From positions 62,001 through 126,000 of the forward strand of contig NZ_JAGGKK010000008.1 of the NCBI RefSeq assembly GCF_017873675.1: a DNA stretch of 64,000 bases, read 5' to 3'. A model generated the notes under the pieces. That model ran no database searches. It was not told the origin of the DNA and was given only the letters and a program-made list of their open reading frames with translations. This document shows, piece after piece, positions 56,746-64,000 of the stretch. A program made the translations under genes and the position numbers. The DNA is from Virgibacillus litoralis (lineage in GTDB: Bacteria > Bacillota > Bacilli > Bacillales > Amphibacillaceae). Positions within the stretch are counted from its first letter, which is position 1, and every line of letters starts with the position of its first letter.

Positions 56746-57133
56746 GTTTAATTGGAAGGTGAAACTTCAAATTCTTCAACCTAAAATAGACAGCTTTAAC
56801 CACAACTCACACATACACATGTTAGGCTCATTCCTGCAAACTACAAAAATTCCTTTTAGGACAGTCATTATTCCGCCCATACTTACATACACATATTTAG
56901 TAGACCTAACCAGCACGAGTACAGAAACGTAGTGTGTTTGGTGTGGCTCTTATTCGATACAATCAAAAATAATGCGTGCTGAAGCTTATTTATACTTTCT
57001 TAACTTCCAAGCAAATTATTAGCGGAAAAAGGTACTATGCCCGCCAATGGAACAGAGAGAGATACAAAGCACATTGTTACTTTGCACCAACAGCATCAAA
57101 ATGTCCAAAAGCATACTAATAGGAGGTTTTTTT

Positions 57134-57625
57134 ATGAGTGAGAACGAGAGAAATGAGAATCAAGGCTTTACAAATTCCTACCAGCAATATCCTTACTATT
57201 ACTATCCACAATTTTCTCCAGCTTATTATCCAGCTTATGACCCTAGACAAGTGCCTCAGAGTCCGCAAAACCAGCAAGCCCAACAAGCACAACAGGCACA
57301 ACAGCAACAACAAGCTGATGGCATGGGGCAACTTGGTACTGGCCAACTTCCAATGGAGCAATCGTACATTGAAAATATTCTTCGGCTGAATGAGGGAAAA
57401 GCTGCTACTGTGTATATGACATTTGAAAATAATAGTCAATGGAATGCTAAAGTTTTTAGAGGAATTATTGAAGCAGCCGGAAGAGACCATATCATTTTAA
57501 GTGATCCTCAATCAGGAAAAAGGTATTTACTGTTAATGATATACCTTGACTATATAACTTTTGATGAGGAAATAAATTACTCATACCCGTTTGGAAATGG
57601 AGAATCAGTATACCCATCAAGATAA
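57134..57625 (+). CDS. gerQ: Spore coat protein GerQ
   Basis: Coat protein needed to localise the germination hydrolase CwlJ; crosslinked by transglutaminase in B. subtilis. The N-terminal 65 residues are low-complexity: a YQQYPYYYYPQFSPAYYPAY stretch, then a Gln/Ala run of AQQAQQAQQQQQ. The conserved C-terminal domain (about 75-163) has SYIENILRLNEGKAATVYMT and HIILSDPQSGKRYLLLMIYL. The only lysines are three in that C-terminal domain, so the N-terminal lysines that are crosslinked in B. subtilis are absent. GGAGG precedes ATG. Confidence 0.93.
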   Translation: MSENERNENQGFTNSYQQYPYYYYPQFSPAYYPAYDPRQVPQSPQNQQAQQAQQAQQQQQADGMGQLGTGQLPMEQSYIENILRLNEGKAATVYMTFENNSQWNAKVFRGIIEAAGRDHIILSDPQSGKRYLLLMIYLDYITFDEEINYSYPFGNGESVYPSR

Positions 57626-57642
57626 GCAACTGTTGAGCGTTA

Positions 57643-57671
57643 GAAAAACTTGGTATTAAACCAAGTTTTTC
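57643..57671 (+). terminator. Terminator after gerQ
   Basis: AAAACTTGG pairs with CCAAGTTTT around a TATTAAA loop, followed by TTCTATT. Confidence 0.85.
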
Positions 57672-57698
57672 TATTATCAACAACTGGGGGAAGTTCAA

Positions 57699-57950
57699 AT
57701 GAGACATCCTTATGAAAAATTCATTCGCCTTGAATTGATAACCCTTGTTTTAGTTGTGATAATTGGGCTTATTTCTATTTTTCAAGGTATTCTCATCATC
57801 ATGCTGTTTAGCTTATATTTATTATCTATTAGTATTTTCTGTGAAGCGCTTATTGCTATGAACACTCATAATACTGCAGAGGGTGCGAAACAGTTTGTTA
57901 AAGGTGCTATGCTGATGCTTGTCACAACGATCCTTCTCTTCCAACTATAG
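57699..57950 (+). CDS. Small membrane protein of unknown function
   Basis: An 83-residue protein with three hydrophobic segments (about 12-26, 27-48 and 67-82) and a short polar loop MNTHNTAEGAKQFVKG. GGGGGAAG lies seven bases before the ATG, so translation is likely. I do not recognise the family. It ends six bases into the ywdK stop region on the other strand, so the two genes converge and overlap slightly. Confidence 0.75.
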   Translation: MRHPYEKFIRLELITLVLVVIIGLISIFQGILIIMLFSLYLLSISIFCEALIAMNTHNTAEGAKQFVKGAMLMLVTTILLFQL

Positions 57951-58313
57951 ATACTTCATAACAGCATACCCAAGCAGCACCCAGCCAACTAGAAATGCAA
58001 CGCCTCCAATTGGTGTAATCATTGCAAAAGTTTTAATGCCGGTAGTTGAATAGATATATAGCGTTCCTGAGAATAATAGAATACCAACCAGGAACATCCA
58101 GCCTGCCCAGACCATGCCGCCGCTCTGTAATTTCGCTAACAGTAATCCAGTTATCAGTAGTGCCATTGTATGAAACATTTGATAGTTTACTGCTTTGTCC
58201 CACGTTTTTAATGCCTTTTCGGACAACTTCCCCTCAAGCCCATGTGCTCCGAAAGCTCCCAGGGCAACCGCCAGGAACCCGTTTATTGCTCCCAGAATTA
58301 AGAATAACTTCAT
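57945..58313 (-). CDS. ywdK: DUF423 membrane protein YwdK
   Basis: A 122-residue protein with four membrane helices. The start MKLFLILGAINGFLAVALGA, FGAHGLEGKLSEKALKTWD and NYQMFHTMALLITGLL are signatures of the DUF423/YgdD family, function unknown. The ATG at 58313 follows GAGAGGGG. In B. subtilis ywdK is also beside gerQ. Confidence 0.93.
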   Translation of the reverse strand: MKLFLILGAINGFLAVALGAFGAHGLEGKLSEKALKTWDKAVNYQMFHTMALLITGLLLAKLQSGGMVWAGWMFLVGILLFSGTLYIYSTTGIKTFAMITPIGGVAFLVGWVLLGYAVMKYL

Positions 58314-58335
58314 ATTTATGCCCCTCTCTTTTTCA

Positions 58336-58423
58336 GCAGTTAAGAAAGTATAAATACTTCCTTTCTGCATAAGTGCAACTAAGGCTTATCTATATAAAGG
58401 CTGCGATAAGCTAAGTTTTCTAA
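58336..58423. repeat. Bipartite palindromic repeat, copy D (complete)
   Basis: Left palindrome GCAGTTAAGAAAGTATAAAT with CTTCCTTTCTGC, linker ATAAGTGCAACTAAGG, right hairpin GCTTATCTATA...GCGATAAGC, end TAAGTTTTCTAA. With copy C this is the best example of the whole element. It lies between ywdI and ywdK. Confidence 0.85.
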
Positions 58424-58428
58424 TGTTG

Positions 58429-58713
58429 TTAAAAGTCGAATATAGAACTTCCATTTGCATCGTCACTATCTTCAATTTCACGATGTGTTGTGCTTTCTTT
58501 TCGACCATTATTGCTATGTCCGATCATCGCTTTCATTTCTTCCGTTGAAATCTCACTACTATTAGATTTTGGCTTTTCTTCCAATATTAGTTCACAAAGA
58601 AGCTGTACATTAGCAATATGTTTTTGCACCACAGCATTATCATTGTTTTTTTGCTGTGCTTGCGTTAATTCTTTCATCATTTTCTGAATGATTGTATCAG
58701 TTTCCACTGCCAT
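58429..58713 (-). CDS. ywdI: YwdI family protein (DUF5327)
   Basis: A 94-residue soluble protein. The N-terminal helical part TDTIIQKMMKELTQAQQKND-like and VQKHIANVQLLCELILEE is followed by a Ser/Glu/Asp-rich disordered tail. Matches the YwdI/DUF5327 family in length and in position near ywdK and gerQ; function unknown. The ATG at 58713 follows AAAGGAGTGG. Confidence 0.85.
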   Translation of the reverse strand: MAVETDTIIQKMMKELTQAQQKNNDNAVVQKHIANVQLLCELILEEKPKSNSSEISTEEMKAMIGHSNNGRKESTTHREIEDSDDANGSSIFDF

Positions 58714-58863
58714 GATGACCACTCCTTTTTTCAATCTGAACTCAATTAATTATAACACTTTCAGCAGAATTACAAAAAGCCTTGAATGCTATCTCCAAGA
58801 CTTTTTGGGCTTAATCCGATATATCGTTCAAATGTTCATTATGTATGTTTAATGGAAAACACC

Positions 58864-58995
58864 TTAAGCATTCACCTGCTGTTGTTCCCTCGTATAGCGC
58901 TCATAAACCCATTGTAAAAACTCTACTTCGTTCTTATACAATCGCCTTCCAAGCTTTTCTTCCGTATCCTCCAGTAGATGCAAAAAGCTTTTCAT
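58864..58995 (-). CDS. Small 43-residue protein
   Basis: ATG with GGGGGA nine bases upstream opens a 43-codon frame ending in TAA. The product starts MKSFLHLLEDTEEKLGRRLY and continues KNEVEFLQWVYERYTREQQQ. It is amphipathic, acidic and basic in turn, with no membrane segment. The good ribosome site, natural composition and helical pattern argue that it is real. Its function is unknown. It lies between ywdI and the oxidase operon on the same strand. Confidence 0.7.
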   Translation of the reverse strand: MKSFLHLLEDTEEKLGRRLYKNEVEFLQWVYERYTREQQQVNA

Positions 58996-59171
58996 AACGC
59001 TATATCCCCCCTATTGTGGTGCAACCGTATTTTTCCCCTTTTTTAATTGTACCGTTAATTATAAAGGTAATCAACAGAAAATTTGCTAAATTGTTTAATT
59101 TACTGATAAAATATCCCTATATTTTACCGTTTCAGGAATAATGATGGTAATTATTACCTATTATTCAAATT

Positions 59172-59744
59172 CTACACTAGGTAAGGGAGATAAACAAGAA
59201 TAACAATAAACACCCAAATAACATCAACGAAGTGCCAATAGTACGCAAATATTGATTGTTTTTCTGTATAAAGTCCATATGGTATTTTCCTAGTGTATTG
59301 AATAAGCAGCAGTATCATCCAACATATGCCAAACATAACATGTGCTGCATGTAGTCCAACAAGTACATAAAACGATGAAAGGAAATTATTCACTCCAATG
59401 CTGTAACCTTCCTCTGCATATTTATAAAACTCATGAATTTCAAGACTTAAGAATAGTAGTCCGAGTAATAGTGTTACGCCAATGCCAACTACAATTTTAG
59501 CAGTTTGATGATGTTTTAAACCCTTTTCTGCTATTATCAATGTACCACTGCTGGATAATAGAAAAATCGATGACAGAATAACACTGTTTGCCTCGAATAC
59601 TTCACTCGGCTCAGGCCCCCCAGAAGATGGCGTGAAGATCAAATATGTCGCAAATAATGTAGCGAACATAATGCTCTCGACAAATAAGTAAATGTAAAAT
59701 CCGAACTGTCTATCCTTAAATAAAACCGCTTGCTGTTCATTCAT
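59172..59744 (-). CDS. Haem-copper oxidase subunit III
   Basis: A 190-residue membrane protein with five helices. FYIYLFVESIMFATLFATYL, LGLLFLSLEIHEFYKYAEEG and FYVLVGLHAAHVMFGICWM are typical of CoxC/QoxC subunits. The ATG at 59744 has GGGAGGAAC and lies inside the end of the subunit I gene (8-bp overlap), so it is co-translated. No subunit IV gene follows, unlike the four-gene qox and cta operons of B. subtilis. Confidence 0.93.
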   Translation of the reverse strand: MNEQQAVLFKDRQFGFYIYLFVESIMFATLFATYLIFTPSSGGPEPSEVFEANSVILSSIFLLSSSGTLIIAEKGLKHHQTAKIVVGIGVTLLLGLLFLSLEIHEFYKYAEEGYSIGVNNFLSSFYVLVGLHAAHVMFGICWMILLLIQYTRKIPYGLYTEKQSIFAYYWHFVDVIWVFIVILVYLPYLV

Positions 59745-61656
59745 GTGAATGTTCCTCCCTATAGTACGCTTTCCGTTCATCATTCAAAAAACGAACAATT
59801 AGTAAAAGGAAAGTGAAGGTACCTCCAATGACTGATATCCAATACCATGTATAAATCATGCCAATACTTATAACAAATAACGAAAATGCAAACAGTACTG
59901 GCAAAATAGTATTTACCGAAATAGGTGCTGGGCGTACATTAGCAGTTGTTCGTATTCTTCGTTTGTTAACTTTTGCATACCAATATGGATCAATTTCTCT
60001 CACAACCGGCATCGGTTCAAATGGATGTTCCGGTGAAGGAGACCTCACAGTCCATTCCAGCGTACGTCCGTTCCATGGATCATTACCAGTGTTTAAACCA
60101 TATTTATGAGTTTTATAGATATTCCAACCGAGAAATAGCATACTGCTCCCCATTAAAAACGCGCCAATTGTACTTGTCAGATTTAAAAGGAATATTCCGT
60201 CACTCCATTGGTATGTGAAAACGCGGCGTGGCATCCCTTCCAGACCAGTAATATGCATCGGTAAAAAGGTTAAATGAAATCCAATCACAAATAGCCAGAA
60301 ATGCCATTTACCCAGTTTGTCATCGAGTACTTTGCCAGTAATTTTTGGATACCAATAGTACAGACCAGCAAAAATACCTAAAATAGTACCTCCAATTATC
60401 GTATAGTGAAAGTGTGCCACAACAAAATGACTGTCATGGTACTGAAAATTCGCTGCTGCAACTGAGAGCATAACCCCTGTTACGCCACCCATAACGAAAG
60501 TAGGGATAAAACCAAGCGCAAAAAGCATTGGCGTGGTTACCCTGACAACACCACCTCGAATCGTAAAAAGCCAATTAAATATTTTAATTCCAGTTGGAAC
60601 AGCAATAAGCATCGTCGTAATAGCAAAAAATGTATTAGCCATTGGTCCTAATCCTACGGTAAACATGTGATGTGCCCAAACCATAAAGCCAAGAAACCCT
60701 ATTAAGGCAATCGACACGACCATCGCCGGATAGCCAAATATCCGTTTTTTCGAAAAAGTTGAAATGACGTCCGAGAAAATACCAAACGCAGGCAGGACAA
60801 GAATATACACCTCAGGATGACCAAAAATCCAAAATAGATGCTGCCAATAGACAGGTGAACCTTCATTACCAGAGAAGAATGCTGTACCAAACATCCGATC
60901 AAACATTAATAAGTATAGAGCAATCGACAGGACACCAAAGGCGATTAGCATTAAAAATGACGTGATTAAACTTGACCATGGAAAAAGGGGCATACGAGTA
61001 AGCTTCATACCAGGAGCACGGTTTCGTATAATGGTAACGATCATATTAATCGCAAAAAAAATCGTTCCAAGGCCCGATACCTGAAGACCAAACACATAGT
61101 AATCATTACCAACATCTGGTGTGAAAACTTCTGTAGAAAGAGGTGCATAACCAGTCCACCCAGCATTCGGGGCAGTATTAAAGAAAAATGACATATTAAA
61201 TAAGATAGCACCAGCTAAAAACAGCCAGAAGCTAACCGCGTTCAAAAATGGAAATGCCAGGTCTCTGGCACCTATTTGTAACGGTACAGCGACATTCATA
61301 AGCCCGATTAATAATGGCATTGCCACAAAGAAAATCATCATTGTGCCGTGTGTTGTAAAGAGTTCATTATATTTATCGCCTTGAAATACCCAGAAATCAT
61401 TATTTGGAACTGCTAACTGGGTACGAATTAACAATGAATCTATTCCAGCTCGAAGAAAAAATAGAATACCAAACAATATATAGAGCGTTCCTATTTTCCG
61501 ATGATTTGTAGTACGCATGAATTGCCATATAATTGGCCATTTCTTTTTTTTAAAAACATATATCGTTAAAAATGCTCCCATGATAATCGTCAGAATCCAT
61601 GCCGATATGACGTCTGATGGCAAAGAAAATAGTTGATTCAAAAATGGTATGGACAT
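59737..61656 (-). CDS. Haem-copper oxidase subunit I (QoxB-like)
   Basis: Catalytic subunit (639 residues, 14-15 helices). The low-spin haem His103 is in LFTTHGTMMIFF; the binuclear centre has GHPEVYILVLPAFG and WAHHMFTVGLG; HDSHFVVAHFHYTIIGG holds the late haem ligands. Length and the N-terminal extra helix resemble QoxB. Arg69 and Asp73, which correspond to quinol-site residues in quinol oxidases, are kept, but the His and Gln further on align with Lys95 and Glu98 (alignment from memory). Read with the CuA site of subunit II, this suggests a cytochrome c oxidase descended from a quinol-oxidase-like form. Confidence 0.93.
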   Translation of the reverse strand: MSIPFLNQLFSLPSDVISAWILTIIMGAFLTIYVFKKKKWPIIWQFMRTTNHRKIGTLYILFGILFFLRAGIDSLLIRTQLAVPNNDFWVFQGDKYNELFTTHGTMMIFFVAMPLLIGLMNVAVPLQIGARDLAFPFLNAVSFWLFLAGAILFNMSFFFNTAPNAGWTGYAPLSTEVFTPDVGNDYYVFGLQVSGLGTIFFAINMIVTIIRNRAPGMKLTRMPLFPWSSLITSFLMLIAFGVLSIALYLLMFDRMFGTAFFSGNEGSPVYWQHLFWIFGHPEVYILVLPAFGIFSDVISTFSKKRIFGYPAMVVSIALIGFLGFMVWAHHMFTVGLGPMANTFFAITTMLIAVPTGIKIFNWLFTIRGGVVRVTTPMLFALGFIPTFVMGGVTGVMLSVAAANFQYHDSHFVVAHFHYTIIGGTILGIFAGLYYWYPKITGKVLDDKLGKWHFWLFVIGFHLTFLPMHITGLEGMPRRVFTYQWSDGIFLLNLTSTIGAFLMGSSMLFLGWNIYKTHKYGLNTGNDPWNGRTLEWTVRSPSPEHPFEPMPVVREIDPYWYAKVNKRRIRTTANVRPAPISVNTILPVLFAFSLFVISIGMIYTWYWISVIGGTFTFLLLIVRFLNDERKAYYREEHSHE

Positions 61657-61696
61657 TTGTTACACCTCTATTCCGAATTCCATGCTGTCTTTTCGT

Positions 61697-62389
61697 TTAT
61701 TTTTTCAGCCATTGATTATAAGATTCTTCAGAAACCACCTTTGTGGTAAAACGCATTTTAGCGTGTTGTGTCCCACAAAACTCAGCACACTTCCCTGCAT
61801 ATGTTCCGATTTCTGCATCTTTGATTTCATAAATGAGCTCTTTATTCGGCAGAACATCGGTCTTCCCTGCCAACTCTGGAACCCAGAAAGAATGTATAAC
61901 ATCTTTTGATTTTAAATGGAAAACAATCGTCTCTCCTTCTGGAATAACTAATTGATTAATTGTTTCCTTTCCATTTTCATACGTGAAAGTCCAAGCAAAC
62001 TGTTGTGCGGTAACTTCAACATGTGTAGCTTTTTCCTGTGTTTCTACAGATTTATCAGGTGATTGTTCATATGTAATGGCAACTGTAGGAACAGCAAGTA
62101 CCACAAGTAACAAAACTGGCAACACGGTCCAAGTTATTTCTAGCTTTTTATTTCCTTTTACATCATCTGGAATAGTCCCCCTATTTTTATCTGTTTCACG
62201 ATATTTCCAGACAAACCTTGCAAACAATAAAACGACAACAGTCATAACAATCATCATTAGTGCAAAACTGAACACGATTAAGAACGCCTGATCATTTCCT
62301 GTCTCACTATTTGGGTTGAGTACAGTAATCTCACAGCCTGTTAATAATAGAAATATAGGTATTAATACTAATTTTTTCATCGGGATCAT
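61697..62389 (-). CDS. Haem-copper oxidase subunit II with CuA site, lipoprotein
   Basis: A 230-residue protein. The lipobox LLLTGC gives a lipid-anchored Cys19, and the next residues ITVLNPNSETGND resemble the QoxA N-terminus. Two membrane helices follow (about 35-60 and 86-106), then a cupredoxin domain. CuA ligands are complete: His166, Cys201, Glu203, Cys205, His209 and Met212 (in VIHSFWVPE and CAEFCGTQHAKM). Quinol-oxidase subunits lack these. There is no fused cytochrome c domain at the C-terminus, unlike CtaC of B. subtilis. A second ATG three codons in (62380) is an equally possible start. Confidence 0.92.
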   Translation of the reverse strand: MIPMKKLVLIPIFLLLTGCEITVLNPNSETGNDQAFLIVFSFALMMIVMTVVVLLFARFVWKYRETDKNRGTIPDDVKGNKKLEITWTVLPVLLLVVLAVPTVAITYEQSPDKSVETQEKATHVEVTAQQFAWTFTYENGKETINQLVIPEGETIVFHLKSKDVIHSFWVPELAGKTDVLPNKELIYEIKDAEIGTYAGKCAEFCGTQHAKMRFTTKVVSEESYNQWLKK

Positions 62390-62602
62390 CAGCCTTCTGA
62401 CAAGTTGTCATTTTAATGGACTATTATCCTTTCTTTTGTGGTATTAAACATTTACTTAGGGAAACCACTTTTATCCACCAAAAACATTGAAAACTTGGTT
62501 GTTCGCCAACCTTTTATTTTCGGACACAGCAGCCCTTATTTCACCTTTCATAATTCAACAATAAAGCAGTAAATCTAAACTATTTGTAAATGTACTAAGC
62601 CT

Positions 62603-62644
62603 GTTGATTTCCACTGCAGGCGGACGCTTTCCGTTCCAATCAAC
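62603..62644. repeat. Dispersed GC-rich repeat with inverted ends
   Basis: GTTGATT and AATCAAC are exact reverse complements flanking CACTGCAGGCGGACGCTTTC. GTTGATTTCCNCTGCAGG-GGACGCTTTCC is a common Bacillaceae intergenic repeat (from memory). It lies in the 460-bp gap between the oxidase operon and the phasin gene. The upstream part (62390-62602) shows no gene. Confidence 0.55.
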
Positions 62645-62721
62645 GATCGTAGTACTTTGATAAAACATTAGTTCGTAAAATGGCTCGGATAAATGATACT
62701 CACAAATATTTATGCATCTAT

Positions 62722-62755
62722 CAAAAAAAGAGCAAATTCCTATTTGGAAAATGCC
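62722..62755 (-). terminator. Probable terminator after the phasin-like gene
   Basis: On the minus strand GCATTTTCC pairs imperfectly with GGAATTTGC around a short loop, followed by CTCTTTTTTTGA. Confidence 0.6.
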
Positions 62756-62773
62756 CTTTTGACAAAAAAAGCA

Positions 62774-62819
62774 GTTCAATTAAGAGTACGAATTTTACCC
62801 TCGTACTCCGAAACTGAAC
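62774..62819. repeat. Interrupted inverted repeat
   Basis: GAGTACGA and TCGTACTC are exact reverse complements with a nine-base loop, extended outside by GTTCA and TGAAC. It sits between the phasin-like gene and its probable terminator. Confidence 0.6.
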
Positions 62820-62848
62820 CACTTAACCTTCAGAAACCTGCTTTCATT

Positions 62849-63148
62849 CTATTCTTCATCCAGCTTTTCTTCTAATACTGAGATGCGTGCACGTAATTCG
62901 TTGATCTCTTCTTTAGTAGCTATACCAAGTTCCTTTGCCATATCTTGCGTTTGTTCAAATTGCTTCGTGCTCCATTCGTCTGTTTTCATTTCACCCTTTT
63001 CAACGAAGTTACGCATGACAGTCCTTGCTTGCTCCTGTGACAACTCATTTTTGTCAACGAGCTCCTGGAGTTTTCTATCAAGCTTTTCCTTCCCACTTAC
63101 TGCTGCTCCAAGGCCTAACAAAAATCCTTTTCTTAAAATATCACTCAT
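62849..63148 (-). CDS. Phasin-like protein
   Basis: A 99-residue, mostly helical protein: LRKGFLLGLGAAVSGKEKLD at the start, then a long amphipathic region with ELSQEQARTVMRNFVEKGEM and a C-terminal coiled coil EEINELRARISVLEEKLDEE. This is the pattern of the short phasin/PHA-granule-associated family (COG3937). Binding to storage granules is inferred; no PHA synthase is nearby. ATG at 63148 follows GGGGG. Confidence 0.8.
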   Translation of the reverse strand: MSDILRKGFLLGLGAAVSGKEKLDRKLQELVDKNELSQEQARTVMRNFVEKGEMKTDEWSTKQFEQTQDMAKELGIATKEEINELRARISVLEEKLDEE

Positions 63149-63198
63149 TCTATACACCCCCTACTGGCTTCTAATTATAAATTAATAGTGTTTTTTTA

Positions 63199-63247
63199 GC
63201 AGGTAAGAAAGTATAACACCTTTTCTTACTGCATAAGTGCAAACTAA
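63199..63247. repeat. Bipartite palindromic repeat, copy E (left half and linker)
   Basis: GCAGGTAAGAAAGTATAACA with CTTTTCTTACTGC forms the palindrome; ATAAGTGCAAACTAA is the linker. The right hairpin is replaced by unrelated sequence. Confidence 0.8.
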
Positions 63248-63684
63248 AAAGCGTTACTAAAGATACTCCTGCAAAGGTGCCACCAATTATTTGCTGATTA
63301 CTGAGCATATAATTATACAAGCACCTACCACAATCATCGCAAAAATAATTTTCTCTAGCAATAAATAGAAATGGTATATCAGCTTTATATGCTGCTCTTT
63401 ATGCCATTGTTAATAGCTTTCCCTATTTTTCAGTCAGTCTAACATAGCCCCGGTAATGAAAGAATCGTCTTTGTTAGCTAAGTTTGGCAAAAATCCATCG
63501 TTTCAATAATTGTATCATAATTATTCATAATTAATCTTTAAATGTGTATCCTGATTTAACCCTCACCCAAAACATGTACAGTTCTGTCGATAAATTGATT
63601 TTTCTGCGCAACAAATGAGTCTTTATGCCTATACAGGTGAGAAAATAGTCGGTAAAATAGGCACAATTAACTATTCCTAATATT
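63248..63684. other. AT-rich gap without recognisable gene
   Basis: No frame with a ribosome site, hairpin terminator or known repeat was recognised in this stretch between the repeat copy and the promoter of the last gene. Confidence 0.4.
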
Positions 63685-63713
63685 TTGAAAATTAGTAAAA
63701 GCTTGTTTATAAT
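63685..63713 (+). promoter_or_regulatory. Sigma-A promoter of the last gene
   Basis: TTGAAA, 17 bp, then a perfect TATAAT. Start codon of the gene is 56 bp further on. One of the closest matches to consensus in the window. Confidence 0.82.
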
Positions 63714-63768
63714 AGAAGTATGTAGTGAATTTCTACTATATAATACTATGAATCCAGGGAGGTTTTTT

Positions 63769-64000
63769 ATGAAGAAGTTAGTAGCATTTATTTCAGCAAG
63801 CGCATTGATTTTATCGTTGGCAGCTCCAGCAGCAGCTAACGATGCATCAGGTCAGGCAGATGAAGTAACCAATTGGGACAAAGAACGTTATGGTGATACA
63901 GTAGATATTACGTCTCACCTGAACAAGTTGTCTGAGGATGAGGATTTCCAAAAAGAATCGGCACAGATCATCAGGGAATCTGCTAAAGAATTAAATGATG
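63769..64000 (+). CDS. Secreted protein, N-terminal part (partial)
   Basis: AGGGAGG precedes ATG. The translation starts MKKLVAFISASALILSLAAP with AAANDAS after it, a clear signal peptide with an AxA cleavage site near residue 24. The mature part visible is acidic and polar (EVTNWDKERYGDTVDITSHL, KLSEDEDFQKESAQ). The gene runs off the right end. I do not recognise the family. A near-consensus promoter suggests strong expression. Confidence 0.8.
   Translation, partial: MKKLVAFISASALILSLAAPAAANDASGQADEVTNWDKERYGDTVDITSHLNKLSEDEDFQKESAQIIRESAKELND

Noticed and set aside
57106-57122. Sigma-E promoter (CATACTAAT) before gerQ
   Set aside because: Transcription from it would begin at or inside the GGAGG ribosome site, and no matching -35 was found.

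Overview
The window is a stretch of chromosome from a low-GC, spore-forming Bacillaceae bacterium. Gene content and the dispersed repeats suggest the Virgibacillus/Oceanobacillus/Lentibacillus side of the family; this placement is an inference. Sporulation genes (spo0F, spoIIR, gerQ, a pbpG-type PBP) are present. From memory, the gene order is largely colinear with the Bacillus subtilis region ywmB-atp-upp-glyA-prfA-tdk-rho-murAB-spo0F-pyrG-rpoE-fadF-argS-pbpG-pta-hemQ-gerQ-ywdI. No rRNA, tRNA, IS element, prophage or CRISPR array was seen.

Layout, left to right. (1) 1-8.9 kb, minus strand: start of a ywmB-like gene, ywzB, a 25-unit repeat array, then the complete atpIBEFHAGDC operon with a strong promoter at 8.9 kb and a terminator after atpC. 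(2) 9-15.8 kb, minus: a secreted Vpr-like subtilase, UDP-GlcNAc 2-epimerase, upp, glyA, ywlG and rpiB. (3) 15.8-24.6 kb, minus: ywlE arginine phosphatase, mntP, tsaC/ywlC, a DnaA-box cluster, a GNAT-like gene, spoIIR, prmC, prfA, a NERD-domain gene flanked by repeat arrays, tdk and a zinc-free L31 gene. (4) 24.8-33.7 kb, minus: rho, glpX, murA, tal, fbaA, spo0F (with a sigma-H promoter), pyrG and rpoE. (5) 34-46.2 kb, minus: a fatty- or branched-acid degradation block, read as fadF then thl-hbd-acd-acd-meaB-tetR-icmF. It has a cre-like site and two TetR/FadR-type palindromes at the two operon heads. (6) 46.5-58.7 kb, mixed strands: argS-ywiB, pbpG, ywhD, ywgA, ywfO, lipL, pta, hemQ, gerQ, ywdK and ywdI. 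(7) 58.8-63.1 kb, minus: a 43-residue small gene, a three-gene haem-copper oxidase operon and a phasin-like gene. A secreted-protein gene with a near-consensus promoter starts at 63.77 kb and runs off the right end.

The most unusual content is intergenic. Seven repeat tracts (at about 0.66-1.16, 21.73-21.86, 23.07-23.38 (two), 39.0-39.33, 42.57-42.67 and 54.5-54.66 kb) are built from short cores repeated every 20-21 bp. Cores differ between loci but the spacing is shared, and it equals two DNA helical turns or seven codons. Separately, a bipartite palindromic repeat occurs at least eight times, once inside the atp operon. Other points: an oxidase subunit II with QoxA-like features but a complete CuA site, a DnaA-box cluster at tsaC-ywlB, and a FadR-like palindrome lying between the -35 and -10 of the fadF promoter.

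Start codons were chosen by Shine-Dalgarno spacing, so several coding regions begin inside a longer open frame. Comparisons with known families are from memory; no database search was run.
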